Source: Exiguobacterium sp. SL-9
GTDB lineage: Bacteria > Bacillota > Bacilli > Exiguobacteriales > Exiguobacteriaceae
Assembly (NCBI RefSeq): GCF_004336985.1
Contig: NZ_SJUO01000001.1
Span: 496,001 to 560,000, forward strand
Reading direction: 5' to 3'
Length of the DNA: 64,000 bases
Shown: piece after piece, positions 1 to 9,243 of the stretch
Layout: each line of letters begins with the position of its first letter
Position numbering within the stretch: the first letter of the stretch is position 1
Program-made: the position numbers and the translations under genes
Notes under the pieces: model-generated
Told to the model about the DNA's origin: nothing
The model's input: only the letters and a program-made list of their open reading frames with translations
Database searches by the model: none

Positions 1-1401
1 GTATCCGCGTGTTGCTGACAAGAACTCGTTACGATAGCCGATGAGACCACGTGACGGAACGATGAATTCCATACGTGTTTGACCGTTGTCGTTCGTGTTC
101 ATGTTCGCGAGTTCCCCTTTACGGAGACCGATCGATTCCATGACTGAACCCGTGTACTCTTCTGGGACGTCAACGATGACGCGCTCGAACGGCTCAATTT
201 TCGTACCATCTTCGTCTTCACGGATGATAACTTGTGGTTTCGACACTTGAAGTTCGTAGCCTTCACGACGCATGTTCTCAATCAAGATCCCGAGGTGAAG
301 CTCACCGCGTCCTGATACGACCCATTGGTCAGGCGAATCTGTGTTTTCGACACGGAGTGAAACGTCCGTCTCGAGTTGTTTCATCAAACGCTCTTCGATT
401 TTACGTGCTGTCACGAAATCGCCTTCGCGTCCTGCGAACGGTGAGTTGTTTGTCATGAAACGCATTTGAAGCGTCGGCTCATCGATGCGAAGGAGCGGAA
501 GTGGCTCTTCTTGACCGACTGGCGTGACCGTCTCACCGACGTTGATGTCTTCCATCCCGGCGATGGCGATCAAGTCACCAGCTTTGGCTTCTTCGATTTC
601 AACACGTTTGAGGCCGAAGTAACCGAACAATTTAGTGACGCGCAATTGTTTGATTGATCCGTCTGTTTTGCAAAGTGACACTGATTCGCCGACTTTGATT
701 TTCCCACGGAAGACGCGACCTACGCCGATCCGGCCGAGGTAGTTGTCGTAGTCGAGCATCGTGACTTGGAACTGAAGCGGCTCATCCGAGTTATCGATTG
801 GTGCCGGTGTGTTCTCAAGAATCGTGTCGAGCACGTACGTGATTGTATCTTCTTGCTTCTCTGGATCAGGATCGAACGAACTTGAACCGCTGACTGCAGA
901 CGTATAGACGACAGGGAATTCAAGTTGATCTTCATCTGCTCCAAGGTCGATCAACAAGTCGACAACTTCATCGACAACGTCGAGTGGGCGTACCATCGGC
1001 TTGTCAATTTTGTTGACGACAACGATTGGACGGAGACCTTGGTCGAGTGCTTTCTTCAATACGAAACGCGTTTGTGGCATACAGCCTTCACGTGCATCGA
1101 CGACGAGGATAACGCCGTCAACCATACGCATGATCCGCTCAACTTCACCACCGAAGTCGGCGTGACCCGGTGTATCAACGATGTTGATGCGTGTGTCTTT
1201 ATAATCGATTGCCGTGTTTTTCGCGAGAATTGTGATTCCGCGCTCACGTTCGATATCGTTCGAGTCCATGGCGCGTTCTGCGACCATTTCGTTTGTCCGG
1301 AAAGTACCAGACTGTTTCAATAATTCATCGACAAGCGTTGTTTTACCATGGTCAACGTGGGCGATGATGGCTACGTTCCGAAGGTTAGTTCTTACATTCA
1401 T
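1..1401 (-). CDS. typA: GTP-binding translation factor TypA/BipA (C-terminus beyond window)
   Basis: Ribosome-associated translational GTPase of the EF-G/LepA class, linked to ribosome assembly and growth under stress. The start ATG at 1401 follows an AGAGGA ribosome site. The first 25 or so residues carry the P-loop region [14 protein letters not shown]. Near the window edge the protein reads [18 protein letters not shown], a stretch typical of TypA. About 467 of roughly 610 residues are present and the C-terminal domain runs off the left edge. The neighbouring ylaF supports the assignment, because ylaF and typA (ylaG) are also adjacent in B. subtilis. Confidence 0.95.
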   Translation of the reverse strand, partial: MNVRTNLRNVAIIAHVDHGKTTLVDELLKQSGTFRTNEMVAERAMDSNDIERERGITILAKNTAIDYKDTRINIVDTPGHADFGGEVERIMRMVDGVILVVDAREGCMPQTRFVLKKALDQGLRPIVVVNKIDKPMVRPLDVVDEVVDLLIDLGADEDQLEFPVVYTSAVSGSSSFDPDPEKQEDTITYVLDTILENTPAPIDNSDEPLQFQVTMLDYDNYLGRIGVGRVFRGKIKVGESVSLCKTDGSIKQLRVTKLFGYFGLKRVEIEEAKAGDLIAIAGMEDINVGETVTPVGQEEPLPLLRIDEPTLQMRFMTNNSPFAGREGDFVTARKIEERLMKQLETDVSLRVENTDSPDQWVVSGRGELHLGILIENMRREGYELQVSKPQVIIREDEDGTKIEPFERVIVDVPEEYTGSVMESIGLRKGELANMNTNDNGQTRMEFIVPSRGLIGYRNEFLSATRGY

Positions 1402-1564
1402 GTAGTTAGTCCTCTCTTATTTAAAAAAGTTTCATCTTTTATTCAACTTTAAGAGTATAGCACACGTCCTACCACCTTTGTCGAGTGTTATCAACTGTTA
1501 ACGTTTCCAAACGCATCATTTTTGACTACAATAAAGAAGACTAGAGAAAAAAGGGGGAATCTCC

Positions 1565-1741
1565 ATGCAACTCATGTTCGTTTTAATCGCGACCGCGGTC
1601 GTCGCTGGTTTCGTCGGTATCGGAATCGGGGTCGCCGAAGGAAGTGCCGCCATCATCATCGGTAGTCTCGCCTTGAGCGGCATCGCCACATTCTTTGGAA
1701 TCAACTTGCGCCGTCGGGTCCTCTCGAATCGACGTCCATAA
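1565..1741 (+). CDS. ylaF: Small membrane protein, YlaF type (DUF5325)
   Basis: A 58-residue gene with a good ribosome site (AAGGGGG) eight bases before the ATG. The protein is two hydrophobic segments (about residues 3-22 and 27-46) followed by a basic tail containing RRR, so it should be an inner-membrane hairpin. Function unknown. I assign it to YlaF from size, composition and its position divergent from typA, matching the B. subtilis ylaF-ylaG arrangement. It is followed immediately by a strong terminator, so it is probably a single-gene transcript. Confidence 0.72.
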   Translation: MQLMFVLIATAVVAGFVGIGIGVAEGSAAIIIGSLALSGIATFFGINLRRRVLSNRRP

Positions 1742-1744
1742 CAG

Positions 1745-1776
1745 AAGGCCCGGGCGATTTGCCCGGGCCTTGTTTA
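1745..1776 (+). terminator. Rho-independent terminator of ylaF
   Basis: An 11-bp perfect stem, AAGGCCCGGGC pairing with GCCCGGGCCTT, around a five-base loop, followed by TGTTT. It starts four bases after the ylaF stop. Confidence 0.85.
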
Positions 1777-1802
1777 TGGTGTTATTCTTCTGGCGCCAAC
1801 AC

Positions 1803-3056
1803 TTATAGGTCGCGTGTCAGACAGATGCGGTCACGCAAGGCGAGACCGTCCTCTTCGATTGACGGATAACCGTGGTCCGGGAAATAGTCCCGCTCGACTG
1901 ATTCAAAGCGGAAACCGGCTTGTTGATAAAAGCGCAACTGGACGATGCTCGAGTTACCCGTACAGACGAGCATCTGCCTCGCACCGCTCTGCTCGGCGCG
2001 ACGAATCGCGTCTTGGAGCAAACGTTGACCAATTGTCTGGTTTTGCCGATCCGGCTTGACGGCGATGTTGACGAGTTCGATCATCGTCTCACTGCGCCGC
2101 ACCAACATATACGCACCGACACGTTCCCCACCGAGTGTCGCTTCATACGTCTCGCCCGCAACGTATTGTTCACGCACCATCGCCTCATTCGGGTTGGCCA
2201 AGACGAGCAAGTCACGGACGCGGTCGTAGGTGCCGTTGACCCCAATCTGAAGGTCAGGTCTCACTTCCGGAGTCGCCCCTTTGGCGATGACGTAGTGTTT
2301 GACGACATCTTTGACGAACGTCTCGCTCCCAGCAAGGACCGATGTCTTCCCGTCATAGCAGACCGGTTCCCCATAAATCGAGACGACCCTGCCTCCAACT
2401 TCCTCGACGAGCAGTTTACCGGCGGCATAGTCCCACGGCATATTCCGCATCGTGATATACCCGTCGACCCGTCCCGCTGCGAGCCACGCGAGTTCGAGCG
2501 AGGCGGCCCCATGCGCCCGTGTGCCGACCGAGTCTCGAACAATCGGGGCGAGCACTTCCGGGGCGATCTGCTGGTTCGGTGTCACCCATGTCGCGTTCAT
2601 GCTAAGGAAAGCATCACGGACATGATGTTCTTGGATTGATGGGAGCTTCCGACCGTTCAACGTCGTCCCGACACCGCGGCGCGCCACGAACAGTTCATCC
2701 GCCATCACGTCATACACAAAGCCGTACTCGATGATCCCGTCAATCATGACGGCCACCGAGATGGCAAACATACGCTTCTGGTGAATGAAATTCAACGTTC
2801 CGTCGATCGGGTCGACGAACCAGACCGTTCCAGACAGGTCGTCCGGCCCTGTGGAGATCCCTTCTTCCCCGATGATATGATGCTCGGGATACGTCTCGCG
2901 GATGCGGTCGACAATCAACTGTTCAACGGCCCGATCAATTTCCGTGACCAAATCTCCTTTCCCCGTCTTTCGCTCGATGCGATAACTCTCATCGATTTGC
3001 TGTCGAATATATTCCCCTGCCTGCTTAATCAAATCAATCGCGAACCATTCCAACAT
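1803..3056 (-). CDS. Inositol monophosphatase family protein fused to a GNAT acetyltransferase domain
   Basis: 417 residues from the ATG at 3056, preceded by AGAGGTGAT. An upstream in-frame start at 3086 exists but has no ribosome site. Residues 1 to about 260 are a Mg-dependent inositol-monophosphatase (SuhB/YktC type) domain: GEEG near 63-66, DPIDGTLNF at 82-90, and the third metal motif WDYAAGKLLVEEVGG. Residues from about 262 form a GNAT fold with an NIAVKPDRQ strand, a variant acetyl-CoA loop (QNQTIGQRLL) and the FYQQAGFRF C-terminal motif. B. subtilis YktC has only the phosphatase domain. The two activities suggest hydrolysis of a sugar or nucleotide phosphate plus acetylation of an unknown substrate. 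Domain calls are firm; the substrate is not known. Confidence 0.88.
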   Translation of the reverse strand: MLEWFAIDLIKQAGEYIRQQIDESYRIERKTGKGDLVTEIDRAVEQLIVDRIRETYPEHHIIGEEGISTGPDDLSGTVWFVDPIDGTLNFIHQKRMFAISVAVMIDGIIEYGFVYDVMADELFVARRGVGTTLNGRKLPSIQEHHVRDAFLSMNATWVTPNQQIAPEVLAPIVRDSVGTRAHGAASLELAWLAAGRVDGYITMRNMPWDYAAGKLLVEEVGGRVVSIYGEPVCYDGKTSVLAGSETFVKDVVKHYVIAKGATPEVRPDLQIGVNGTYDRVRDLLVLANPNEAMVREQYVAGETYEATLGGERVGAYMLVRRSETMIELVNIAVKPDRQNQTIGQRLLQDAIRRAEQSGARQMLVCTGNSSIVQLRFYQQAGFRFESVERDYFPDHGYPSIEEDGLALRDRICLTRDL

Positions 3057-3083
3057 GTTTATCACCTCTAATATGTATTGTAC

Positions 3084-3118
3084 CAAACAAAAACCAGTAT
3101 CCGCATGGAATACTGGTT
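3084..3118 (-). terminator. Terminator after the 62-residue YkzI-like gene
   Basis: On the minus strand ACCAGTAT and ATACTGGT form a stem followed by TTTTTGTTT. It lies between the small gene and the phosphatase-GNAT gene, so the latter probably needs its own promoter or readthrough. Confidence 0.7.
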
Positions 3119-3135
3119 GAATGAGTGGTTGTGGG

Positions 3136-3324
3136 TCAGGCTTCGAGACGCAAAAGTTCTTGGCGATATTTCTCTAACCGATGCTTGCTAGCCTGGACAG
3201 TGGCATCGTCTTGTGACGCCATTGCATCGAAGAGAGTTGCCAATTCATAATCAATCTCTAAGCGCAGCACCGGAATCCGTTTTTCTGCGTCTTTTCTTTT
3301 GAATGCCTCGATCACTTGTTTCAT
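3136..3324 (-). CDS. Small conserved hypothetical protein (YkzI-like by position)
   Basis: 62 residues from the ATG at 3324, with AAAGGAG upstream at a slightly long 11-base spacing. A GTG at 3336 is in frame but overlaps the ribosome site and is less likely. The protein is soluble, charged and largely alpha-helical (KQVIEAFKRKDAEKRIPVLR, then HRLEKYRQELLRLEA). Its place between the YktC-type and YktA-type genes matches ykzI in B. subtilis, but I do not recognise the sequence independently. Function unknown. Confidence 0.62.
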   Translation of the reverse strand: MKQVIEAFKRKDAEKRIPVLRLEIDYELATLFDAMASQDDATVQASKHRLEKYRQELLRLEA

Positions 3325-3523
3325 GAGATGCCACACTCCTTTAGTTGGGCTACAAGTTACGGTTTAGTGAGTTGAATTGAGTATATCAGATGAGATTCAA
3401 AAAAGAAAGAGAATTGTCTGACTATTTTGAATTTTTTATCTTAGTGAGTATATTCCCATTTCAACTAACGCTAAACCTGAAATAACTGTTAGTGATATGT
3501 ACCCCATTTAGAAGACAAATAAC

Positions 3524-3564
3524 AAAAAAAGCATGAGAAAACTGTTCTGTTTTCCCATGCTTTC
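3524..3564 (-). terminator. Terminator of the UPF0223 gene
   Basis: On the minus strand GAAAGCATG...CATGCTTT forms a long stem with interior GAAAAC/GTTTTC pairing, followed by seven T residues. It lies just after the stop codon at 3571. I see nothing else in the roughly 200 bases between this and the preceding small gene. Confidence 0.85.
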
Positions 3565-3570
3565 CAGCAG

Positions 3571-3837
3571 TTACAACTTTATAATCTTTGAATTTGATTT
3601 TAGGGCCGCTTGGACCGTACGATAGGTAGAGTAACCGGTCTGTTCGTCGTGGACGGCACTTAGTTGTTTTTCTTCTGATTTCGATGTCACGATTTGTTTG
3701 AACGACCGATACGCATCCAAAAACGACTCACGGTCGACGCCGCCTTCATTGGCCAAGGCGACTTGATTATAGAACTCGACGACTTCGATGAGTTCGTCGG
3801 TCGTCCAGTCCGGATTGATCGGATAGTTGATTTGCAT
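3571..3837 (-). CDS. yktA: UPF0223 family protein (YktA)
   Basis: 88 residues from the ATG at 3837, preceded by GAGGTGA. The upstream in-frame start at 3858 lacks a site. The sequence INYPINPDWTTDELIEVVEF, then a helical stretch with the DAYRSFKQIV motif, is the pattern I know for UPF0223. The usual family length is about 90. It is a small helical cytoplasmic protein of unknown role. It is divergent from speA, and in B. subtilis yktA also neighbours speA. Confidence 0.8.
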   Translation of the reverse strand: MQINYPINPDWTTDELIEVVEFYNQVALANEGGVDRESFLDAYRSFKQIVTSKSEEKQLSAVHDEQTGYSTYRTVQAALKSNSKIIKL

Positions 3838-4008
3838 ATTCTTCACCTCGACAACCATTGTATCAACAAAAAAAACTATTGCAAGTTGGTATAGAAATCA
3901 CTATAGTTTTTTTGTTGCATTGTTTTTGAAACGAAATGTTCTGATTGACCACAGCTTGAACCTAAACCAAAAACCCATATACACACTGCTATCAAGGAGG
4001 ACTTACTA

Positions 4009-5490
4009 TTGAAACTTAAAGGTGCTACACAGCTCGAGACACCGCTCTTTGACACGTTGCTCACGCACGTGGACACGAACCCGATCGCGTTCCACATCCC
4101 TGGCCATAAAGGCGGGAAAGGAATGGACCCTGAATTCCGCGACTTCATCGGCGAGAACGCCTTGAAGATCGATTTGATCAACATCGCCCCGCTCGATGAT
4201 CTCCATCATCCGAAAGCGTCGATTGCCGAGGCCGAGCGCCTCGCTGCCGAGGCGTTCCGTGCCGACGAGACGTTTTTCTCGGTCCAAGGGACATCGAGCG
4301 CCATCATGGCGATGATCATGGGCGTCGTTGGACCGAACGAGAAGATCATCGTACCGCGGAACGTGCATAAATCTGTCATGTCTGCACTCGTCTTGACCGG
4401 GGCTCACCCCGTCTTCATTCACCCTGAATATGATGAGACATATGGGATCGCCCACGGAATCACGGCAAGTGCCGTCGAACGCGCTCTCGAGATGCACCCT
4501 GACACGAAAGCCGTCCTCGTCATCAATCCAACGTACTTCGGGATTGCTGGTGATTTGGAACGGATCGTCGCAGTCGCTCACGCTCAAGACGTACCGGTCC
4601 TCGTTGATGAGGCACACGGTGTCCACTTGCCGTTCCACGACGAGCTCCCTCTCTCGGCGATGCAGGCCGGAGCGGACGTCGCGGCCACGAGCGTACACAA
4701 GCTCGGCGGCTCGATGACGGGAAGTTCGATTTTAAATGTCCGTCGCGGACTCGTCTCGCCGGAACGGATTCACGCGATGTTGTCGATGATTACGACGACG
4801 TCGACGTCTTACCTCCTCCTCGCGTCGCTCGACGCGGCCCGCCGCCAGTTGGCGACAAAAGGAGAAATGATGAACGAACGTGCCCTCACGCTATCACGAA
4901 TGGCTCGTACAGCTATCAACAATATGCCGCACTTGTCGGTATACGGTCACGCCGAACTTCATTCAGAGTCGACGTACGCGCTCGACGAGACGAAAATCCT
5001 CGTCTCGGTCCGCGAGCTCGGGATCACTGGCTTTGAAGTCGAGAAATATTTGCGGGAGACCCATCGGATCGAAGTTGAAATGTCCGATTTGTTGAACGTC
5101 TTGTTCATCGTGACGAGTGCCGACGACGAGTCGACGATTCAAGCGTTGATAGACGGGATGCGTGACGTAGTATCGGTCTACGACCAGTCTGGGAACGATT
5201 CGCTATCAATCATGCTCCCAGAGATTCCACCGCTAGCGCTCAGCCCGCGTGACGCGTTCTACGAGGAAACGGAGACGATCCCCCTCGAGAACGCCGTTGG
5301 ACGCATCTCAGCCGAGTTCATTATGGTATATCCGCCAGGAATCCCAATCATCATTCCGGGAGAACTGATTACGACATCGACACTCGAATACATCATGGCC
5401 AACATCGAGGCCGGTCTACCGGTCCAAGGCCTTGAAGACGAGTCGCTCCAAATGATTAAAGTGATTCAACAAACGAAAGCAATCCGTTAA
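4009..5490 (+). CDS. speA: PLP-dependent arginine decarboxylase (Orn/Lys/Arg decarboxylase family)
   Basis: Decarboxylates arginine to agmatine, the first step of the agmatine route to putrescine and spermidine. 493 residues, close to the 490 of B. subtilis SpeA. It starts at TTG 4009, eight bases after AAGGAGG. Motifs: HIPGHKGG near 29-36, FSVQGTSSAIMA near 90-102, PLP aspartate in DEAHGVH (200-206), and the Schiff-base lysine in SVHKLGGSMTGSS (K231). The C-terminal third carries the decarboxylase-specific YPPGIPIIIPGE motif. Lysine decarboxylases of this fold look alike, so the substrate is inferred from similarity and synteny with yktA. Confidence 0.88.
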   Translation: MKLKGATQLETPLFDTLLTHVDTNPIAFHIPGHKGGKGMDPEFRDFIGENALKIDLINIAPLDDLHHPKASIAEAERLAAEAFRADETFFSVQGTSSAIMAMIMGVVGPNEKIIVPRNVHKSVMSALVLTGAHPVFIHPEYDETYGIAHGITASAVERALEMHPDTKAVLVINPTYFGIAGDLERIVAVAHAQDVPVLVDEAHGVHLPFHDELPLSAMQAGADVAATSVHKLGGSMTGSSILNVRRGLVSPERIHAMLSMITTTSTSYLLLASLDAARRQLATKGEMMNERALTLSRMARTAINNMPHLSVYGHAELHSESTYALDETKILVSVRELGITGFEVEKYLRETHRIEVEMSDLLNVLFIVTSADDESTIQALIDGMRDVVSVYDQSGNDSLSIMLPEIPPLALSPRDAFYEETETIPLENAVGRISAEFIMVYPPGIPIIIPGELITTSTLEYIMANIEAGLPVQGLEDESLQMIKVIQQTKAIR

Positions 5491-5494
5491 AACG

Positions 5495-5532
5495 AAAGCG
5501 AGCCGGTCCAATGGACCGGCTCGCTTTGTGTC
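5495..5532 (+). terminator. Terminator of speA
   Basis: A 15-bp stem, AAAGCGAGCCGGTCC with its exact complement, around a three-base loop, then TTTGTGT. It begins four bases after the stop codon. Confidence 0.88.
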
Positions 5533-5597
5533 ATCAAAAGAAAAGGTGGCTTATGATGATCGAATTGCTTCCCCTACGTTCTATTATAAGAAAACGC

Positions 5598-5924
5598 TTA
5601 CATTTTTTCAAGGGGTGAATTTCCTGTTTGATTGGACTCAATCTCATTTTCAGTTAGACAGAGGCGTAAAAACTCGGCAACATGACCAGTATCGCGCAGG
5701 GCGATCCCAAGCATCGGATACAGCTGTCTCGGTTCTTCGAGCGCACGGACGTCGAGAAGGGCAGATTGTCCGGTCTGCATACAGACGACGAGCACTTTTC
5801 CCATGAATTGATGTGTATACACAAAACCGAAATCATAACGTGACGTCTCTGTCTCGATTCCCGTGAAACGGACACGGCTCGTCTCAGAGACGGTATATAA
5901 CAATTCTTCATCGAACGCCATCAT
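5598..5924 (-). CDS. DUF3055 family protein
   Basis: About 108 residues. Two adjacent ATG codons (5924 and 5921) follow AAGGAGG; the second has the better eight-base spacing. The core RYDFGFVYTHQFMGKVLVV, the TGQSALLDVRALEEP stretch and a C-terminal helix before the ENEIES tail fit my memory of the DUF3055 proteins of Bacillus and Staphylococcus. It is a small soluble protein of unknown function. The last dozen residues are divergent and the stop lies inside a sequence that also matches a cre site. Confidence 0.68.
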   Translation of the reverse strand: MMAFDEELLYTVSETSRVRFTGIETETSRYDFGFVYTHQFMGKVLVVCMQTGQSALLDVRALEEPRQLYPMLGIALRDTGHVAEFLRLCLTENEIESNQTGNSPLEKM

Positions 5925-5996
5925 CGTTCCCTCCTTTCTGACTTCACTCCTTATTTTCCTTTATACTGAACGTACGAAACATAAGGAGGACGACTG

Positions 5997-6440
5997 ATGA
6001 AGATACGAAAAGCGAACGAACAAGATTGCGCCGAACTCGTTGCTCTCATGCGACAACTATGGCCAGACGCACCCGTTGCTGAACTCAAGCCTGAGGTCCG
6101 GCTCGGTCTCCGCTCGGGCAAGATGCACTACTTCATCGCGGAAACGGACGTACCGATCGGCTTTTGTCAGCTCAGTTTCCGTCATGACTACGTCCCTGGC
6201 ACCTCCAGTTCCCCGACCGCGTTTATAGAAGGAATTTACGTCATCGAAGCCGCACGGCAGCAAGACGTGGCGACAAGGCTCGTCGAAGCGGCCTCCTCGT
6301 TCGCCCAGTCGCAAGGATGCGCCGAACTCGCCTCCGACACGGAAGTCGAGAACGACGGCAGTCAACGGTTCCATGAACGCATCGGCTTTCAAGAAGTCGA
6401 ACGGACCGTCCATTACGTAAAAAAGCTCTCTCGCGAGTAA
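5997..6440 (+). CDS. GNAT acetyltransferase similar to aminoglycoside 6'-N-acetyltransferase, AAC(6')-I type
   Basis: 147 residues from an ATG that follows AAGGAGG. The whole length is one GNAT domain. The order of motifs is that of chromosomal AAC(6')-I enzymes: IRKAN...LMRQLWPD at the N-terminus, FIAETDVPIGFCQLSFRHDYV, then FIEGIYVIEAARQQDVATRL, CAELASDTEVEN, and FHERIGFQEVERTVHYVKKL. These enzymes acetylate the 6'-amino group of kanamycin-type aminoglycosides with acetyl-CoA. The acetyl-CoA loop (RQQDVATRL) departs from the usual R/Q-x-x-G-x-G/A. Resistance in vivo is not established; many chromosomal homologues are silent or act on other amines. It is a single gene flanked by terminators. 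Confidence 0.78.
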   Translation: MKIRKANEQDCAELVALMRQLWPDAPVAELKPEVRLGLRSGKMHYFIAETDVPIGFCQLSFRHDYVPGTSSSPTAFIEGIYVIEAARQQDVATRLVEAASSFAQSQGCAELASDTEVENDGSQRFHERIGFQEVERTVHYVKKLSRE

Positions 6441-6457
6441 GCGAGAGAGCTTTTGAC
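6418..6457. terminator. Bidirectional terminator between the AAC(6')-like gene and pdhD
   Basis: A 14-bp perfect stem, AAAAGCTCTCTCGC with its complement, around a six-base loop. It has T runs on both strands, and the acetyltransferase stop codon is inside the loop. Confidence 0.88.
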
Positions 6458-7870
6458 TTATTTAACGACGTGGATTGGCATACCCATTGCGATTTCTGCC
6501 GCTTCCATTGCCATCTCACCGAGTGATGGGTGAGCGTGGATTGTAAGCGCGATATCTTCTGCAGTCATGCCTGCTTCGATTGCGAGACCAAGCTCGGCGA
6601 TCATATCTGAAGCGCCAGTTCCCGCGATTTGAGCACCGATCAAGAGACCGTCCTCTTTACGCGTGATGAGCTTCATGAAGCCGTCTGGCTCGTCGAGAGC
6701 GAGGGCACGGCCGTTCGCTGCGAATGGGAATTTCGATACAGTGATCTCAAGTCCTTCTTCTTTTGCGAGTGGCTCTGTGTAACCGACTGTTGCAAGTTCA
6801 GGGTCAGTGAAGACGACCGCTGGGATTGCTGAGTAGTCGAGGTAAGCTGGCTTACCGGCAGCTGCCTCCGCTGCGACTTTCGCTTCATAAGAAGCTTTGT
6901 GCGCGAGCGGTGGTCCTGGTACGATGTCGCCGATGGCGTAGATGTTTTCGTTCGATGTCTTGCACTGGTCGTCGATTTCGATGATGCCGCGGTCGCTGAT
7001 TTTTACTTCCGCGTTCTCAAGACCGATGTCGCCAGTGTTTGGACGACGGCCGACTGTGACGAGGACGTAGTCCGCTTCCACAGACTGCTCTTCGCCGTTC
7101 ACTTCAAACTTAACCGTTACGCCGTCTTCTGTTTCCTCGACGCCTTTTGCAAGCGCGTTCGTGTGAATCGTGACGTTGCCTTTTTGTTTGAGTTTCTTCT
7201 TGACGATTTGCGTCATTTGCGGCTCGAAGCCAGACAAGATGTCGCTTGCGCCTTCAACGACGACGACTTCTGTATCGAAGTTCGCGTACGCTGTGCCGAG
7301 CTCCATACCGATGTACCCGCCGCCGATGACGACAAGTTTCTTCGGTACTTCAGGAAGAGCCAATGCGCCAGTTGAAGAAAGGACGCGTTTTGACCATTTG
7401 AACGATGGGATCTCGATTGGTGTCGAACCAGTCGCGATAATCGCTTTTTTGAACTTGTAAGGAGTCGAGCTATCTTCTGTGATAACACGAACTGTATCTT
7501 CAGAGGCGAAGAAAGCTTCACCTTGAACGATGTCAATCTTGTTACCTTTCAAAAGACCTTTGACGCCGCCAGTCAATTTGTTGACGACCGACTGTTTCCA
7601 GTCTTGGACTTTTGTGAAGTCGACTGATACGTTGTCAGACGTGATTCCCATTGACGAGTGACCTTTTGCATGCTGGAAGTTGTGACCAGCCGTGATCAAC
7701 GCTTTTGATGGGATACAACCGACGTTCAAGCAGACGCCACCAAAGTTACCTTTTTCGACGATCGTGACTTTAAGGCCAAGTTGTGCGCCACGGATGGCTG
7801 CGACGTATCCACCAGGACCGGCGCCGATGACAAGCAAATCAGTTTCTTGTGCGAATTCTCCTACTACCAT
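6458..7870 (-). CDS. pdhD: Dihydrolipoamide dehydrogenase, E3 of pyruvate dehydrogenase
   Basis: Reoxidises the dihydrolipoyl arm of E2 with FAD and NAD+. 470 residues. Motifs: FAD-binding GAGPGG at 16-21, the redox disulfide GGVCLNVGC (C47 and C52), a second dinucleotide motif [12 protein letters not shown], the FAD motif NIYAIGDIV, and the C-terminal His-Glu pair in HAHPSLGE (H447, E452). The ATG at 7870 follows GGAGGG four bases after the E2 stop. It is the last gene of the pdhABCD operon and ends at a bidirectional terminator. The same protein can serve other 2-oxoacid dehydrogenases. Confidence 0.97.
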   Translation of the reverse strand: MVVGEFAQETDLLVIGAGPGGYVAAIRGAQLGLKVTIVEKGNFGGVCLNVGCIPSKALITAGHNFQHAKGHSSMGITSDNVSVDFTKVQDWKQSVVNKLTGGVKGLLKGNKIDIVQGEAFFASEDTVRVITEDSSTPYKFKKAIIATGSTPIEIPSFKWSKRVLSSTGALALPEVPKKLVVIGGGYIGMELGTAYANFDTEVVVVEGASDILSGFEPQMTQIVKKKLKQKGNVTIHTNALAKGVEETEDGVTVKFEVNGEEQSVEADYVLVTVGRRPNTGDIGLENAEVKISDRGIIEIDDQCKTSNENIYAIGDIVPGPPLAHKASYEAKVAAEAAAGKPAYLDYSAIPAVVFTDPELATVGYTEPLAKEEGLEITVSKFPFAANGRALALDEPDGFMKLITRKEDGLLIGAQIAGTGASDMIAELGLAIEAGMTAEDIALTIHAHPSLGEMAMEAAEIAMGMPIHVVK

Positions 7871-7874
7871 GTTC

Positions 7875-9167
7875 TTATCCCTCCATCATTAGAAGTGCTG
7901 GATCTTGAAGCAAGCGTTTCACCATGTTGAGTGCGTTTTGAGCAGTCGCACCGTCGATGAGGCGGTGGTCAAAGCTGAATGAAAGCGCGAGGACAGGTGC
8001 CGCGACGATTTCGCCGTCTTTCACGACAGCTTTTTCAGCGATGCGGCCGATACCGAGAATTGCAACTTCTGGGTGGTTGATAACAGGTGTGAACCATTGT
8101 CCACCAGCTGAACCGATGTTCGTGATTGTGATCGATCCGCCTTTCATGTCGTCCCCAGCAAGTTTGCCTTCACGTGCTTTACCGGCAAGCTCATTGATAT
8201 TTGTAGCGAGTGCGTAAATTGACTTACGGTCCGCTTCTTTGACGACAGGAACAACGAGACCGTTGTCCGTATCAGCAGCGATACCGATGTTGTAGTAGTT
8301 TTTGTAGACGATCTCTTCGTTGACATCATCGATCGATGCGTTGATGGCTGGGTAAGCTTTTGCTGCAGCAGTCAATGCTTTTACGACGAACGGCAAGTAC
8401 GTGAGTTTCACGCCTTGGTCAGCAGCAACTTGTTTGAACTCTTTACGGAGTGCAACGAGTTTCGTGACGTCGACTTCGTCCATGAGTGTAACGTGTGGCG
8501 CTGTGTGTTTCGAGTTGACCATTGCTTTCGAGATTGCTTTACGGATACCACGGATTTTCTCGCGCGTTTCGAGTTCAGGCGTTGCTGACTCGTAAGGCTT
8601 GATTTCCGTTTTCGCAGCCGCTGCTGGAGCTACAGATTCTGTTTTCTCTGTTGTAGCTTCTGCTGCTGGCGCTTCTCCGTTTGCGAATGCATCGATGTCT
8701 TCTTTCAAGACGCGACCGTTGTCTCCAGAACCTTGGACTTCACGGATGTCGACGCCTTTTTCACGAGCATATTTGCGGATTGAAGGCATCGCGATGACGC
8801 GCTCCGATTTGTGAAGTTGAACTTCACGCGGGCCGTCTTCTTTCACGTCTTCTTTCACATCTTCAGTCTTCTCTTCAGCTTTAGGCTGTTCAGGAGCTGC
8901 TTCTTCTTCACCGGCTGGTGCGTCACCTTCGATATCGAACGTGATGAGGACATCGCCGACGACCGCAACTGTACCTTCAGAGACTTTGACTTCTTTAACT
9001 GTCCCATCAACTGGAGCAGGAATCTCAACGACGGCTTTGTCGTTTTGAACTTCAAGAAGAATGTCATCTTCTTTTACTGTATCCCCTGCTTTTACGAACC
9101 ACTTGACGATTTCACCTTCGTGAATTCCTTCACCGATGTCTGGTAATTTAAATTCAAATACTGCCAC
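7875..9167 (-). CDS. pdhC: Dihydrolipoamide acetyltransferase, E2 of pyruvate dehydrogenase
   Basis: Core of the pyruvate dehydrogenase complex; passes acetyl groups from lipoate to CoA. 430 residues starting with GTG at 9167, eight bases after GGGAGG. It has one lipoyl domain (about 1-80) with the modified lysine in NDKAVVEIP (K44), an acidic and Ala/Pro-rich linker (about 85-120), a peripheral-subunit-binding domain around [15 protein letters not shown]...GRVLKEDI, a second Ala-rich linker, and the catalytic domain ending in DHRLIDG (H401, D405). It sits between pdhB and pdhD on the same strand. Confidence 0.97.
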   Translation of the reverse strand: MAVFEFKLPDIGEGIHEGEIVKWFVKAGDTVKEDDILLEVQNDKAVVEIPAPVDGTVKEVKVSEGTVAVVGDVLITFDIEGDAPAGEEEAAPEQPKAEEKTEDVKEDVKEDGPREVQLHKSERVIAMPSIRKYAREKGVDIREVQGSGDNGRVLKEDIDAFANGEAPAAEATTEKTESVAPAAAAKTEIKPYESATPELETREKIRGIRKAISKAMVNSKHTAPHVTLMDEVDVTKLVALRKEFKQVAADQGVKLTYLPFVVKALTAAAKAYPAINASIDDVNEEIVYKNYYNIGIAADTDNGLVVPVVKEADRKSIYALATNINELAGKAREGKLAGDDMKGGSITITNIGSAGGQWFTPVINHPEVAILGIGRIAEKAVVKDGEIVAAPVLALSFSFDHRLIDGATAQNALNMVKRLLQDPALLMMEG

Positions 9168-9202
9168 TGGTTTTTCCTCCCATCAATTCATCATGTAAAC
9201 AC

Positions 9203-9232
9203 AACGAGGGAGACAATTCTCCCTCATCGTTA
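9203..9232 (-). other. Hairpin between pdhB and pdhC
   Basis: GAGGGAG and CTCCCTC pair around a six-base loop, flanked by AAC/GTT pairing. It is not followed by a proper T run, so it looks more like an RNA-processing or partial-attenuation structure than a full terminator. It lies in the 76-base gap between E1 beta and E2. Confidence 0.5.
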
Positions 9233-9243
9233 CTTGAACACGA

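Noticed and set aside
1920-2639. 239-codon open frame on the plus strand inside the phosphatase-GNAT gene
   Set aside because: No ribosome site; it is antisense to a gene with clear domains, and long antisense frames are common in this codon usage.
4006-4698. 230-codon minus-strand frame inside speA
   Set aside because: It runs antisense to conserved PLP motifs and has no start signal.
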